Positions 1 to 8,685 of a stretch of DNA of 64,000 bases are shown one piece after another. The DNA comes from Longispora albida DSM 44784 (GTDB taxonomy: Bacteria > Actinomycetota > Actinomycetes > Mycobacteriales > Micromonosporaceae), in contig NZ_KB903838.1 in NCBI RefSeq assembly GCF_000379825.1, forward strand, positions 187,046 through 251,045. Reading direction: 5' to 3'. Below the pieces are notes generated by a model that was not told the origin of the DNA, did no database searches, and was given only the letters and a program-made list of their open reading frames with translations. The position numbers were made by a program, and so were the translations under genes. Each line of letters opens with the position of its first letter. Positions within the stretch are counted from its first letter, which is position 1.

Positions 1-1
1 G

Positions 2-2104
2 CGCGCCCTCGGCGTCTCCGACGAGCAGATCCCGGCCGACCTCGACGAGCGGTCCGCGCTGTGGCGTCACCAGCTCGCCGGGCGGCGGATGGTGATCGTG
101 CTCGACAACGCGGCACACGCCACGCAGGTCCGGCCGCTGCTGCCCGGTACGCCGGGGTCGATGGTGCTGGTGACCAGCCGCCGGCGGCTGTCCACACTGG
201 ACGGTGCGGCTTCCGTGTTCCTCGACGTGCTCCCGCCCGAAGACGCGCACGCGCTGTTCGCGAGCGTGGCGGGGGAGCGCGTGCACGCCGAGCCGGAGGC
301 CACGGACGAGGTGCTGCGGCTGTGCGGGTACCTGCCGCTGGCGATCAGGATCGCCGCCGCGCGGATCAGCCGGCGCCCGCAGGTGCCCATCCGGTACCTG
401 GCGGAGCACCTGCGGGACGAGCACCGCCGGCTGTCGGAGCTGTCGGTCGACGACCGGGCCGTGGCTGCGACGTTCAACCTATCCCACGCCGGGCTCGGTG
501 CCGAGCAGCAGCGCTCGTTCCAGCTCCTCGGGCTGCACCCCGGCACGGACTTCGACATCGACTCGGCTGCCGCCCTCACCGGGCTGCCGGCCGGTGAGGT
601 CGAGAACCTGCTCGACGGGCTGCTCGACGCGCACCTGATCATCCAGCGGACCGCCGGGCGGTACACCTTCCACGACCTGCTCCGCGTCTACGCCCGCGAA
701 CTCGCCACAGCCGGAGGCCCCGGGTACCGCACGGCGCTCGCCCGGCTGCTCGACCACTACCTGTCGACCGCGATCGCGGCGGCGGACACACTGGACCTGC
801 CGGCCCCGCCTGGCATCTACCGTGCGCCCGTCATCGCGTACCCGGCCACGGTCACCTTCCGCACCGAGGAGGAAGCCGAGGGCTGGCTGCGCGCCGAGCG
901 GGCCAACCTGATCGCGGCCGCCGAGCACGCGGCTGCGGACGGCTGGCCACGGTTCGGCTACGACCTGGCGACCTCGCTGCGCCGGTACCTCGACACCCGT
1001 GCACACTTCGGCGACGCCATCGCGCTGTACCAGCCGGCCCTCCGCGCCACCACGGACAGCGGCGACCGGCGGGGCCAGGCCGACATCCTGCGCTGCCTCG
1101 GGCTCGCGTACTTCCGGCTGGCCAGGTACGACAAGGCGCTTGGCTGTGCGCGGCAGGCCGTCGACCTGCACCGCGACGCCGGGGACCGATCCGGGGAGGC
1201 CAGCGCCCTGGACATCGTCGGCATGATCCACGGGCAGCGCGGCGATCTCGGCCTCGCCCTCGACTACCTCCAGCGGGGCCTGGCACTCCACCGCGACGTC
1301 GGCAACCGGCTGGGCGAGGGCATCAACCTCACCAACCTCGGCGCCATCAACGACAAGATGGGCAGCTACCAGCAGGCCATCGCCTGCTACGAGGGTGCCC
1401 TCGCCGTGAGCGAGGAGATCGGCAACCGGCACATCGCGAGCAGCGCCCGCACCAACCTCGGCATCGTCTACGAGCGGCTGGGCCAGCACGACCTGGCCCT
1501 CAGCCACTACCGGCAGGCGCTCGTCATCGACCGCGAGACGGGGAACCGGCGGGCCCAGGGCGTCGTCCTGGTCTCCCTCGGCCTCGTCTACCTGCGGCTG
1601 AACCGGCACGCGGAAGCCATCGACCACTACCGCCAGGGCTACGAGCTGCAACGCGAGATCGGCCACCGCGCGTCTGAGCTGCACGCCCTGACCGGCCTCG
1701 GCGACGTCTACCAGGCACTCGGCGACTACGGCCAGGCACTCGGCCACCACCGCCAGGCCCACGCCCTCAGCCTCGAACTCGGGGACCGGACCATGCGGGC
1801 CCAGGCCCTCAACGGCATCGGTGCCGCCGTCCGCGCCTCCGGCGAACCAGCTCAGGCCCTCGCCCACCACGCCGAGGCGCTGGACCTGGCCCGGGAGAGC
1901 GGCGACGCCCACACCGAGGCCCAGGCACACGAGGGCCTCGGGCACGCGCACCACGCCCTCGGGTACGAGGCGGAGGCTGGCAGCCACTGGGCCCAGGCGC
2001 TCGGCACCTACACGCAGCTCGGCGTCCCCGAAGCCACGAGCCTGCGTACCCACCTCGCGGCCCTCGGCTGGCCAGCGCCTGCCGAGGCCGTGGCGGCCGG
2101 CTGA
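2..2104 (+). CDS. AfsR-like NB-ARC/TPR protein, 5'-truncated by the window
   Basis: The reading frame is open from base 2, so the true start and any N-terminal DNA-binding domain lie to the left. What remains begins inside an NB-ARC signalling ATPase: a Walker B-type VIVLDN, a TSRRR sensor-like stretch and a GYLPLAI motif are present, but the P-loop is outside the window. A winged-helix segment follows (around nt 540-720, FHDLLRVYAREL). From about nt 1000 to the stop there is an array of roughly 40-residue TPR repeats with the recurring pattern A..Y...L. In this family ATP binding and TPR contacts control an N-terminal SARP domain or a partner; whether a SARP domain is present here cannot be seen. 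Internal ATG codons, such as 89, are not credible starts because the upstream frame encodes conserved NB-ARC sequence. Confidence 0.9.
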   Translation, partial: RALGVSDEQIPADLDERSALWRHQLAGRRMVIVLDNAAHATQVRPLLPGTPGSMVLVTSRRRLSTLDGAASVFLDVLPPEDAHALFASVAGERVHAEPEATDEVLRLCGYLPLAIRIAAARISRRPQVPIRYLAEHLRDEHRRLSELSVDDRAVAATFNLSHAGLGAEQQRSFQLLGLHPGTDFDIDSAAALTGLPAGEVENLLDGLLDAHLIIQRTAGRYTFHDLLRVYARELATAGGPGYRTALARLLDHYLSTAIAAADTLDLPAPPGIYRAPVIAYPATVTFRTEEEAEGWLRAERANLIAAAEHAAADGWPRFGYDLATSLRRYLDTRAHFGDAIALYQPALRATTDSGDRRGQADILRCLGLAYFRLARYDKALGCARQAVDLHRDAGDRSGEASALDIVGMIHGQRGDLGLALDYLQRGLALHRDVGNRLGEGINLTNLGAINDKMGSYQQAIACYEGALAVSEEIGNRHIASSARTNLGIVYERLGQHDLALSHYRQALVIDRETGNRRAQGVVLVSLGLVYLRLNRHAEAIDHYRQGYELQREIGHRASELHALTGLGDVYQALGDYGQALGHHRQAHALSLELGDRTMRAQALNGIGAAVRASGEPAQALAHHAEALDLARESGDAHTEAQAHEGLGHAHHALGYEAEAGSHWAQALGTYTQLGVPEATSLRTHLAALGWPAPAEAVAAG

Positions 2105-2119
2105 GCCGCGCTCCGGCGG

Positions 2120-2629
2120 TCAGTCCGGCGGGCGCAGCCGTACGGTGGCCCAGATGATCGCCGCGCACCCCGCGAGCGCGGCGATCAGCCCGGAAGCCGT
2201 CGTGGTCCGGGAGTTGTCCCAGCCGAGCATGAGCAGGCTCAGGGCCAGCGCGCCCATGATGGACAGTGTCAGTGTCCACAGGCGCAGCGCGTTGACCGGG
2301 ATGAGGAAGTACAGCGCGGCCGCGGCGAGCGCCAGCAGCGGCGGGGTCACGGCCAGCAGGGTGATCTCGGTACCCCGGGCACCGGCAGGGCTGCTGAACG
2401 CCCACGCCACCAGGTCCCAGCCGGTGGCGGTGGTGCGGTCGGGGCTGGCGAAGATGTCGGTACGCGACACGGGTGTGTCCGCCCGGAGCCAGGGCAGCGC
2501 CCAGGACAGGAACAGCGCGGTGATCCCGGCGGCCAGCGCGGCTGCTGGCCGCCTTACCCGATGCTGCTCGGCGACCAGGGACTCCAGCCTGGCCACCCGC
2601 TGCGGCAATTGATCGTCATGGAGGTTCAC
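2120..2629 (-). CDS. Hypothetical four-helix membrane protein
   Basis: A 169-residue protein starting at GTG 2629. It has a short charged N-terminus that could form a coiled coil (RVARLESLVAEQHRV), followed by about four hydrophobic segments near residues 30-48, 92-113, 115-137 and 142-162. There is no signal peptide or catalytic motif. It converges with the upstream AfsR-like gene, leaving only 15 bases between the stops. No Shine-Dalgarno is evident; a hexamer CAGAAT lies 6 bases before the start, which would fit a leaderless message. No family is recognised. Confidence 0.7.
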   Translation of the reverse strand: MNLHDDQLPQRVARLESLVAEQHRVRRPAAALAAGITALFLSWALPWLRADTPVSRTDIFASPDRTTATGWDLVAWAFSSPAGARGTEITLLAVTPPLLALAAAALYFLIPVNALRLWTLTLSIMGALALSLLMLGWDNSRTTTASGLIAALAGCAAIIWATVRLRPPD

Positions 2630-2675
2630 GCCAGGATTCTGCTACCCGCCCGCAAACCGGCGCAGCCCCGCGACC

Positions 2676-3413
2676 TCACTCGCCGGCGAGGATGCGCCGG
2701 ACCAGCGCGGGTACCGCCTCCGGGATCGGCTCGCGGATCACCTCGGCGGCGAGCTCGTCGTACGGCGTGGGTTCGCCGTTGACGACGATCAGCCGGGCAC
2801 CACTCTGCACGGCGACGAGCGGGAGAGCCGCTGCCGGGTACACCTGAAGACTGCTGCCGATCGCGACGAACAGGTCGCAGGCCTGGGCGATGGTCTCGGC
2901 CTGGCCGAGCACTGTGGAGTCGAGCGTCTCGCCGAACATCACCGTGCACGGCCGCAGCACGCCGCCGCACGCGAGGCACGCCGGATCGTCCTCTCCCGCC
3001 GTGACACGGTCCAGTGCCTCGGCCATCTCGCTTTCGGACCCGCAGCCCGCGCACCGGACCCGCGCGGCGGTGCCGTGCAGTTCGAGCACCTTGTGGGCCG
3101 GCAGGCCAGAGCGCTGGTGGAGCCCGTCGACGTTCTGGGTGAGGACGCGGATGGGCAGCCCGCCGCGTTCCAGCTCGGCGAGCGCGAGGTGCCCGGCGTT
3201 GGGGAGCGCGGCGTGAGCCCCGATGCGCAGCCGCATCTGCCAGGCGCGCCGCCGGACGTCTGGATCGGCCAGGTAGGGGCCGACGGTGACCAGCTGCTCG
3301 GCCGCCGGGTCCTGCCGCCAGATGCCCTGCGGGCCACGGTAGTCGGGGATACCGGAGGCGGTGGAGATCCCGGCACCGGTCATCACGGCGATCATGGGGC
3401 GCTTGGCGTTCAT
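2676..3413 (-). CDS. Sir2-family NAD-dependent protein deacylase
   Basis: A 245-residue sirtuin that removes acyl groups from lysines using NAD+. Visible signatures are the NAD-binding GAGIS (residues 13-17) and GIPDYRG (21-27), QNVDGLH (93-99), the catalytic histidine in ELHGT (H113), and four zinc cysteines in two CxxC pairs (121/124 and 146/149). Length and order match bacterial class III/U sirtuins. The frame extends 14 codons upstream, but ATG 3413 is preferred because MNAKRPMIAV begins the Rossmann strand directly. The gene is transcribed in the same direction as the preceding DUF2809 gene, 58 bases away. The class name CobB is not asserted. Confidence 0.95.
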   Translation of the reverse strand: MNAKRPMIAVMTGAGISTASGIPDYRGPQGIWRQDPAAEQLVTVGPYLADPDVRRRAWQMRLRIGAHAALPNAGHLALAELERGGLPIRVLTQNVDGLHQRSGLPAHKVLELHGTAARVRCAGCGSESEMAEALDRVTAGEDDPACLACGGVLRPCTVMFGETLDSTVLGQAETIAQACDLFVAIGSSLQVYPAAALPLVAVQSGARLIVVNGEPTPYDELAAEVIREPIPEAVPALVRRILAGE

Positions 3414-3471
3414 GCCGCAGAACGTACGGCGGCAGGCCGGCCCCCGCAACGGCAATCTGCCGGAACCCCGA

Positions 3472-3861
3472 TCAGCCCGGGGACGGCCAGACCGACCTGC
3501 GGATGGCGATCGTGTGCGCGACGGCCAGGGGCACGATCCCGGCCGGGTACCAGGCGAGGTCCACCGGGTCGAACTGGACGCCCAGGGCGAGCCGCGCGAG
3601 CACGCTGCGTGCCGACAGGTACGCGGGGATGCCGGTGAGCTGCGACAACTCGATCGCCCAGCACAGGCCGGTGGCCACGATCCCGGCTACCGGCCCGCTG
3701 ATCCGTGGCCGGAAGAAGAGGACGGCCGCGTACATCATGGACCCGTACAGCGCCGTGCCCGAGACCTGCTCCAGCGCGCCGTCGTCGAGTGCCCTGATCA
3801 CGAGGGCGATGGCGAAGAACAGGGCGGCGGAGCAGACGGCCAGCAGGCGTACGCGAGACAT
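3472..3861 (-). CDS. DUF2809 family membrane protein
   Basis: A 129-residue protein with four predicted membrane helices (about residues 5-24, 37-52, 57-76 and 103-120). The LCWAIELSQL segment and the LGVQFDPVDLAWYPAG stretch match the DUF2809 pattern of small VanZ-like integral membrane proteins of unknown role. It lies directly upstream of the Sir2 gene on the same strand and may share a transcript. Function unknown. Confidence 0.8.
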   Translation of the reverse strand: MSRVRLLAVCSAALFFAIALVIRALDDGALEQVSGTALYGSMMYAAVLFFRPRISGPVAGIVATGLCWAIELSQLTGIPAYLSARSVLARLALGVQFDPVDLAWYPAGIVPLAVAHTIAIRRSVWPSPG

Positions 3862-3952
3862 CCGCCGATCGTAGAGAGCTGATGTGGCGAGGCTGTGTGC
3901 GTACCGTGTTCCCGGCTGGCAGCAGTCCCAGCCGGGAACACGTCAGGGCCGG

Positions 3953-4096
3953 TCAGGCCGCGGTGCGGTTACGGAGGCGGGCGCCCCACTGTGCCGCCGC
4001 GACGAGCAGCGCGCCGAGCGCGGCGAGGGCGCCGCCGAGCATGCCGGTGACAGCCGCCGACGCGCCCGTCACGGGCAGGTCCTGGTCTGCGGACAT
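3953..4096 (-). CDS. LPXTG microprotein (47 aa) behind the glycosyltransferase
   Basis: The peptide starts MSADQD and runs straight into a sortase motif LPVTG (residues 7-11), then a hydrophobic segment (about 15-38) and a basic tail RLRNRTAA. This is exactly a cell-wall sorting signal with almost nothing in front of it and no classical signal peptide. A strong ribosome site AAGGGAGG lies 8 bases before ATG 4096 and overlaps the stop codon of the glycosyltransferase gene, so the two are probably translated from one message. What is seen: the motif, helix, basic tail and SD. Inferred: sortase substrate or membrane-held peptide; with the motif at the N-terminus only six residues would be anchored. 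It may instead act as a small membrane partner of the glycosyltransferase. Confidence 0.75.
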   Translation of the reverse strand: MSADQDLPVTGASAAVTGMLGGALAALGALLVAAAQWGARLRNRTAA

Positions 4097-4101
4097 GGTG
4101 T

Positions 4102-5298
4102 TCACCTCCCTTCGAGGCTCAGGCGCGGAGGCGACGTCCACACGCACCGCTCCACGGTGGGCTGGCGGATGGCCTTCACGAGCGCGTGCACCATGATCAC
4201 GCGGTAGAGGAGGTCGAGCACGACGATCGCCGGGAGGAACAGCACCAGCCGTGGCAGCCGCAGCCGCCAGGCGGCGATCGAGAGCCAGATCAGCTGGCCG
4301 GCCGCCAGCCACGCGAGCGCCCGGCCGAAACCGAGGCCGGCGCTGGCCACGAGCCACACGGTGAGCGGGCCGTTGAGGACGTACAGCAGCCAGTGGAACA
4401 TCAGCAGCACGTACGCGAAGTCGAACCGGCTCGCCTGCCGGCCGACCCGGTGCCCGATGATGCCCTGGAACGTGCCCCACAGCCAGCGCAGGTTCTGCTT
4501 GTACCAGTCGCGCAACGTCGTCGGGTCCTGCAGCCAGGCGACGGCGCGCGGGGCGTATACGACCTTGCCGAGGCCGCGCCGGTGGGTCTCGAGCACCCAG
4601 TAGGTGTCGTCGACGATGTAGGGCGGCGCGACCGGCAGCACCTCGTCCAGCAGCGTGGTCCGGTACATCGAGTTGGAACCGGAGATGCAGTTCATGACGT
4701 TGAACGCGCTCTGGAGCCTGCGGACGATGACCTGGTAGTTCCAATAGCTGTAGGCGCGCTTGGCCAGCCACACGTTCCACCGGCGGGCCTCGGGCCACAG
4801 GGTGACGTTCTTGCCGACGACGATGGCGACGTCGTCGTCGAGGAGGGCGAGGGCTTCGGCGACGAACCCGGGTTCGATGGTCACGTCGTCGTCGAGGATG
4901 GTCACCGCGTCGTAGAGCCAGCTCAGCCCGAACCGCTGGTACGCGATCTTGAGAGCCTCCGGCTTGCCCACGTTCTCGGTGAGCGCCAGGACGTGCGCGC
5001 CGGCGGCGGTCGCCCGGGCGGCTGTGCCGTCGGTGGAGGCATCGGAGACGACGTACACCTCGACGCCGTTGGCCTTCGCCGCGGCCACCGCGTCCGCGAT
5101 GGTCGCCTCGCCGTTACGGCACGCGATCAGGACTGCGGTGTTGCTCAGCTCGACCGGCTCGAAGCGCGGCGCGGCGGGCGCGGCCTCGCGCTGCCGGACC
5201 TTGTCTGGCCGCAGCCAGCCGTACGCGATGGCTGCTATGACGCTGACCAGCACAAAGGCCGGAATAGCAATCGAGAGAATCAGCAGGGCACGGGTCAT
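4102..5298 (-). CDS. Membrane glycosyltransferase family 2 (processive type)
   Basis: A 398-residue inverting glycosyltransferase. It has an N-terminal membrane helix (residues 4-27), then a GT-A domain with nucleotide-binding VSDASTDGT (84-92), the metal-binding LDDD (135-138), a VDDT acceptor-side Asp pair (229-232) and QNLRW (268-272), the Q/RxxRW motif of processive enzymes such as cellulose, chitin and hyaluronan synthases. Three or more C-terminal helices (about 300-385) would form the export channel. It probably polymerises and extrudes a beta-linked polysaccharide from a UDP- or GDP-sugar; the sugar cannot be told. Its stop overlaps the SD of the LPXTG microprotein. No separate secretion subunit is nearby. 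Confidence 0.9.
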   Translation of the reverse strand: MTRALLILSIAIPAFVLVSVIAAIAYGWLRPDKVRQREAAPAAPRFEPVELSNTAVLIACRNGEATIADAVAAAKANGVEVYVVSDASTDGTAARATAAGAHVLALTENVGKPEALKIAYQRFGLSWLYDAVTILDDDVTIEPGFVAEALALLDDDVAIVVGKNVTLWPEARRWNVWLAKRAYSYWNYQVIVRRLQSAFNVMNCISGSNSMYRTTLLDEVLPVAPPYIVDDTYWVLETHRRGLGKVVYAPRAVAWLQDPTTLRDWYKQNLRWLWGTFQGIIGHRVGRQASRFDFAYVLLMFHWLLYVLNGPLTVWLVASAGLGFGRALAWLAAGQLIWLSIAAWRLRLPRLVLFLPAIVVLDLLYRVIMVHALVKAIRQPTVERCVWTSPPRLSLEGR

Positions 5299-5636
5299 CG
5301 CAACCGTCCAGCCTCCGTCAAACCGCAGTTATCCCCTGTGATGGCGGCTTGTCCTTGGCGCCCTCATGATTACGTTGTGCAACGGTATCGGCTCTGGCGT
5401 GCGCCGTATTCAGCCGTTCGGCCGCCCCGTCTCCGCTGACCGGTCGCATTGTGCCGGCGTCCCATGCGGTGACCGTGACGCCGGTAACAGCGGGCGGGGG
5501 CTCATCGGCTCCCGCGACGGTGACGGCGATCACTGGCGGGTATTGCATCACACCTCATCCATCATCAATGATGGACCTCCCCTCATGCCTCGGTCTACTG
5601 TGGATTCACGGCCGGGCCATCCACTATGGAGTGTCG
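5299..5636 (+). other. Intergenic region between glycosyltransferase and glycosidase
   Basis: 338 bases between two divergent genes. Short open frames occur on both strands but lack ribosome sites and recognisable sequence. The only structure I see is the palindrome at 5558-5575, listed separately. Confidence 0.5.
5558..5575. promoter_or_regulatory. Perfect 18-bp palindrome, candidate operator
   Basis: TCCATCAT-CA-ATGATGGA: two 8-base arms around a 2-base centre. It lies 61 bases before the start codon of the GH63-like gene, a usual place for an operator of a sugar-responsive repressor. Only the symmetry is observed; no cognate regulator lies beside it. Confidence 0.4.
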
Positions 5637-7697
5637 ATGCGTAGAAGAACCTTCGTGGCCGCGTCCGTCGCGGCGGCGGGTGTGGCGGCCGCGAGCCTGC
5701 CCCCGGCCGCCTCGGCGGCGGCCGGCCCGGAGACGCCGGGTGCCGGCGAGTTCGCGGACGTGCTTGACCTGCGTGGCGTGCCGTCCGGTGCCCGTCCGCC
5801 GTCCGACAACCCGATCAGCGTCTTCGCCGACCTCGGCGCGTGGCACGGCTACGGCCTCGGTGACGGTCACGGCTTCTCCGGGCCGCTCTACATCGCGGAG
5901 GAGTATCCGTGGTGGCTGTCCGAGGCGTTCACCAGGATCGGGCTGACCGAAGACGGCGCGCCGGTCGCGCTCACCCCGTCCGCCCAGTCGTCCCAGCCGG
6001 GCGTGCTGCGCCAGGAGCTGACCGGCGACGGGCTGCTGGTCGTCGTGGAGCTGCGCTTCGCGTCCAACCGGACGGCCCTGGTCCAGGCCTGCGTCCGCAA
6101 CACCGGCCAGCGGACCAGGCGGGTCAGCGTGTCGTGGTCGGGCAGGCTGCTGAGGCACACCACGGAGCCGATTCGCTCGGCGCCGAGCCTGGCCGCCACG
6201 CCGTCCGGGGTCGCTGTCAATTTCTCGGAGGTACGGGAGACGTGGCGCTTCTTCTCCACGGCGTCCACCCGGTTCGAGGTCCGGCACGCCGTGCCGGTGT
6301 CGACGACCGTGACCGGGGACTCGTACGTCACCCGGGCGCTTGCGCCGCTGTCGATCCCCGCCGGGGCTGAGCGCCCGCTGACCTGGACGGAAACGTACTC
6401 GTTCACCGCCGCTGACCGCGACGCCGCCGTCGTGGAGGCAGCCCTGGCCAAGCCGTCCAACGCGGCCACGGCTGCCAGCCGGCGCTGGGCCGGGTACCTG
6501 CACGCCGGCCTGGCCGGTGTCGCGCCTGGCCACCGCCGCCTCGCTGCCAAGGCCATCGTGACCCTCGTGACGAACTGGCGCTCGCCCGCCGGCGCGCTGC
6601 GGTCGGACGGGATCACGCCGTCCATCTCGTTCGTCTGGTTCAGCGGCCTGTGGTCGTGGGACTCGTGGAAGACGGCCGTCGGCGTGGCCGCCTTCTCTCC
6701 AGCCCTGGCTACGTCCGTCATCGAGTCGATGTTCGACTTCCAGCGGCCCGACGGCATGATCCCCGACTGCGTGTTCTACAACGACCCGGCTCACGGCGGC
6801 GGCAACTGGAACGAGCGCAACACCAAGCCACCGCTGGCCGCGTGGGCGGTCTGGCAGGTGTACTCGGCTTCCGGCGACAAGGACTTCCTCCGCCGGATCT
6901 ACCCGCGCCTGGTCAGCTACCACAAGTGGTGGTACGCCGCCCGCGACCACGACGGCGACGGCATCTGCGGGTACGGCGCGACCATCGACCCGGCCAACGA
7001 CACCGACGAGGCCATCATCGAGGCGGCCGCGTGGGAGTCCGGTATGGACAACGCCCCGAGGTTCGACGCGGCGACCGTGTCGCACACCGCAGCCGGGCAC
7101 ACCATCAACCAGGAGTCGGTGGACCTCAACGCGTACCTGTTCGCGGAGAAGGACTACCTGACCCGCATCGCCCGCGCCCTCCGGCTCACGGACAGCTACC
7201 CGGCGGCGGCCATCGCCACCCGGATCAGGGAGAAGATGTACGACCCGGCGACCGGCTGGTTCTACGACATCGACTCCGTCACCAAGCGGCCACTCGTCGA
7301 GCGCGGCAAGGCTGTCGAGGGCGTCATCCCGGTGTGGGCGGGCCTCGCCTCGGCGGAACAGGCCGCGGCGGTACGGGCCGCGCTGCTCGACCCGGCCAAG
7401 TTCGGCACCCGCGTGCCGGTGCCCACCGTGTCAGCCGACAACCCGGCCTTCGACCCGGTGGCGTACTGGCGCGGGCCGGTCTGGCTGGACCAGGCGTACT
7501 TCGCGATCACCGGCCTGCGCGCAGCGGGGTACGCGGCGGACGCCGACGCGCTGACGGCCCGGCTGGTGGCGAACGCCGACGGCCTGGCAGGCGACGCGCC
7601 CATCCACGAGAACTACCAGCCGCTGACCGGGGAACGGCTCAACGCCCCGAACTTCAGCTGGTCGGCAGCGCTGCTCCTGGCCCTGCTGCGTGCCTGA
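5637..7697 (+). CDS. Tat-exported GH63/MGH1-like glycoside hydrolase
   Basis: A 686-residue secreted enzyme. ATG 5637 is chosen because it has GGAG five bases upstream and opens a twin-arginine signal peptide (MRRRTFVAAS... to an ASA cleavage site near residue 28). The N-terminal half (about 40-280) looks like a beta-sandwich domain, the C-terminal half like an (alpha/alpha)6 barrel with WSWDSWKTA (about 339-347), a GNWNERNTKPPL stretch and a closing YWRGPVWLDQ, as in GH63 enzymes and mannosylglycerate-hydrolase-type (MGH1) proteins. The Asp of WDSW is the likely general acid. Expected substrate: an alpha-glucoside or mannoside, not determinable here. A palindrome upstream may be its operator. 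Confidence 0.85.
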   Translation: MRRRTFVAASVAAAGVAAASLPPAASAAAGPETPGAGEFADVLDLRGVPSGARPPSDNPISVFADLGAWHGYGLGDGHGFSGPLYIAEEYPWWLSEAFTRIGLTEDGAPVALTPSAQSSQPGVLRQELTGDGLLVVVELRFASNRTALVQACVRNTGQRTRRVSVSWSGRLLRHTTEPIRSAPSLAATPSGVAVNFSEVRETWRFFSTASTRFEVRHAVPVSTTVTGDSYVTRALAPLSIPAGAERPLTWTETYSFTAADRDAAVVEAALAKPSNAATAASRRWAGYLHAGLAGVAPGHRRLAAKAIVTLVTNWRSPAGALRSDGITPSISFVWFSGLWSWDSWKTAVGVAAFSPALATSVIESMFDFQRPDGMIPDCVFYNDPAHGGGNWNERNTKPPLAAWAVWQVYSASGDKDFLRRIYPRLVSYHKWWYAARDHDGDGICGYGATIDPANDTDEAIIEAAAWESGMDNAPRFDAATVSHTAAGHTINQESVDLNAYLFAEKDYLTRIARALRLTDSYPAAAIATRIREKMYDPATGWFYDIDSVTKRPLVERGKAVEGVIPVWAGLASAEQAAAVRAALLDPAKFGTRVPVPTVSADNPAFDPVAYWRGPVWLDQAYFAITGLRAAGYAADADALTARLVANADGLAGDAPIHENYQPLTGERLNAPNFSWSAALLLALLRA

Positions 7698-7717
7698 TCA
7701 CGCCCGGTGGAACCCGG

Positions 7718-7864
7718 ATGGCACGCATACGTGTCCTGACCTCAGCAGCCGTCGCCACGGTCAGCGTGACCTACGGCGGCACCCGCTACACCTGCCTCCA
7801 GGGCCACACGTCCCTGCCGGGCTCAGAAGCCCCGAACGTCCCGGCGCTGTGGCGCGCGGGCTGA
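7718..7864 (+). pseudogene. Orphan CBM5/12 (chitin-binding) module remnant
   Basis: A 48-codon frame ending in VTYGGTRYTCLQGHTS, then NVPALWRAG and a stop. This is the aromatic core of a family 5/12 carbohydrate-binding module, which normally forms the last ~45 residues of secreted chitinases and other hydrolases. Here the frame begins with MARIRVLTSA, is not in frame with the GH63-like gene that stops 20 bases upstream, and has no ribosome site. It is most likely the detached tail of a former multi-domain hydrolase, perhaps the neighbour itself before a frameshift or deletion. Too short to fold alone as a known enzyme. Confidence 0.6.
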
Positions 7865-8063
7865 GCGGGTAACAGATCAAAAACCCTGATGGTGTACCGC
7901 GGGTGCGGTGCGGAACAGACGGGCGTTCCAGCAGGTCAAGCACGGTACGGGTGTCCCGCGGTGTCCCACGGGCGATGTGCGGGCCACCCGCTCGATGGTC
8001 GGATGACCTCACCGCCGAGAGCTGGCGGAGCGAGGAACCATCCGGCCAGTCCCCGAGGAAGGC

Positions 8064-8621
8064 GTGCCCGACATGACCACGAACACCAGCACGAACACGA
8101 ACACGAACCTCTCCGCGAAGTTCACGCTGAACGGCGCGCTGTGGGTGGTCCAGGTACTGGGCGGCTGCTTCTTCGCCGGCAGCGGCTTCGGCAAGGTACT
8201 CCTGGCCGACGGGGCGCTCTACGAGTCGGCGCCCCGGGCGGTGGCCTGGTACGCCGCTGTCCCGCAGCCCCTGATCGTGTTCATCGGGGTGGCGGAGGTG
8301 CTGGGCGGTATCGGCCTGATCCTGCCGGCCCTGACGAGGATCCGGCCCGTGCTGACGCCGCTGGCCGGCCTGGGCCTCGCGGTGACCATGCTGCTCGCGG
8401 CCGTGTTCCACGTGGTGCGGGGCGAGTACGAGCTGGTGCCGGCCAACATCGTCCTCGGCGGCATCGCGGCGCTCGTCGCGGCTGGCCGGCGCAACGTGCG
8501 GCCCGTCGCACCCGGCAGGCTCACCACCCCGCGCCTGCTCGGGTCGGCAGCCGTGATGGCGGTGATGATCCTGCTGGTGTTCGCGCCGACCTGGTACACG
8601 ATGACGCACGCCCAGTTCTGA
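8064..8621 (+). CDS. DoxX family membrane protein
   Basis: A 185-residue four-helix membrane protein of the DoxX/DoxD type, proposed to work in redox or thiol homeostasis at the membrane. The FAGSGFGKVL segment (after VQVLGGC), IVFIGVAEVLGGIGLILP, a third helix with AVFHVVRGEYE and a last helix near 160-178 follow the family pattern. GTG 8064 has GAGGAA close upstream; ATG 8073 is an alternative. The N-terminus carries a low-complexity TNTSTNTNTN stretch encoded by repeated ACGAACAC units. It is followed by a strong bidirectional terminator. Confidence 0.85.
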   Translation: MPDMTTNTSTNTNTNLSAKFTLNGALWVVQVLGGCFFAGSGFGKVLLADGALYESAPRAVAWYAAVPQPLIVFIGVAEVLGGIGLILPALTRIRPVLTPLAGLGLAVTMLLAAVFHVVRGEYELVPANIVLGGIAALVAAGRRNVRPVAPGRLTTPRLLGSAAVMAVMILLVFAPTWYTMTHAQF

Positions 8622-8633
8622 GACGGAGAAAGA

Positions 8634-8672
8634 GGTCAGGGGCCGTACCCGGCATGGGTACGGCCCCTGACC
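8634..8672. terminator. Bidirectional hairpin between convergent genes
   Basis: A perfect 17-bp inverted repeat (8634-8650 and 8656-8672) around the 5-base loop GGCAT, lying between the stops of the DoxX gene (+) and the Calx-beta-like gene (-). There is no T-run, as is usual for actinobacterial terminators. Confidence 0.8.
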
Positions 8673-8685
8673 CGTGTCACAGCAC

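Noticed and set aside
5318-5551. 77-codon minus-strand frame between glycosyltransferase and glycosidase
   Set aside because: No SD, no leaderless hexamer and no recognisable sequence; it contains the likely promoter region of the divergent genes.
8073-8108. ACGAACAC-type short repeat as a regulatory microsatellite
   Set aside because: It is inside the DoxX coding region, unit length keeps the frame, and it simply encodes a Thr/Asn-rich N-terminus.
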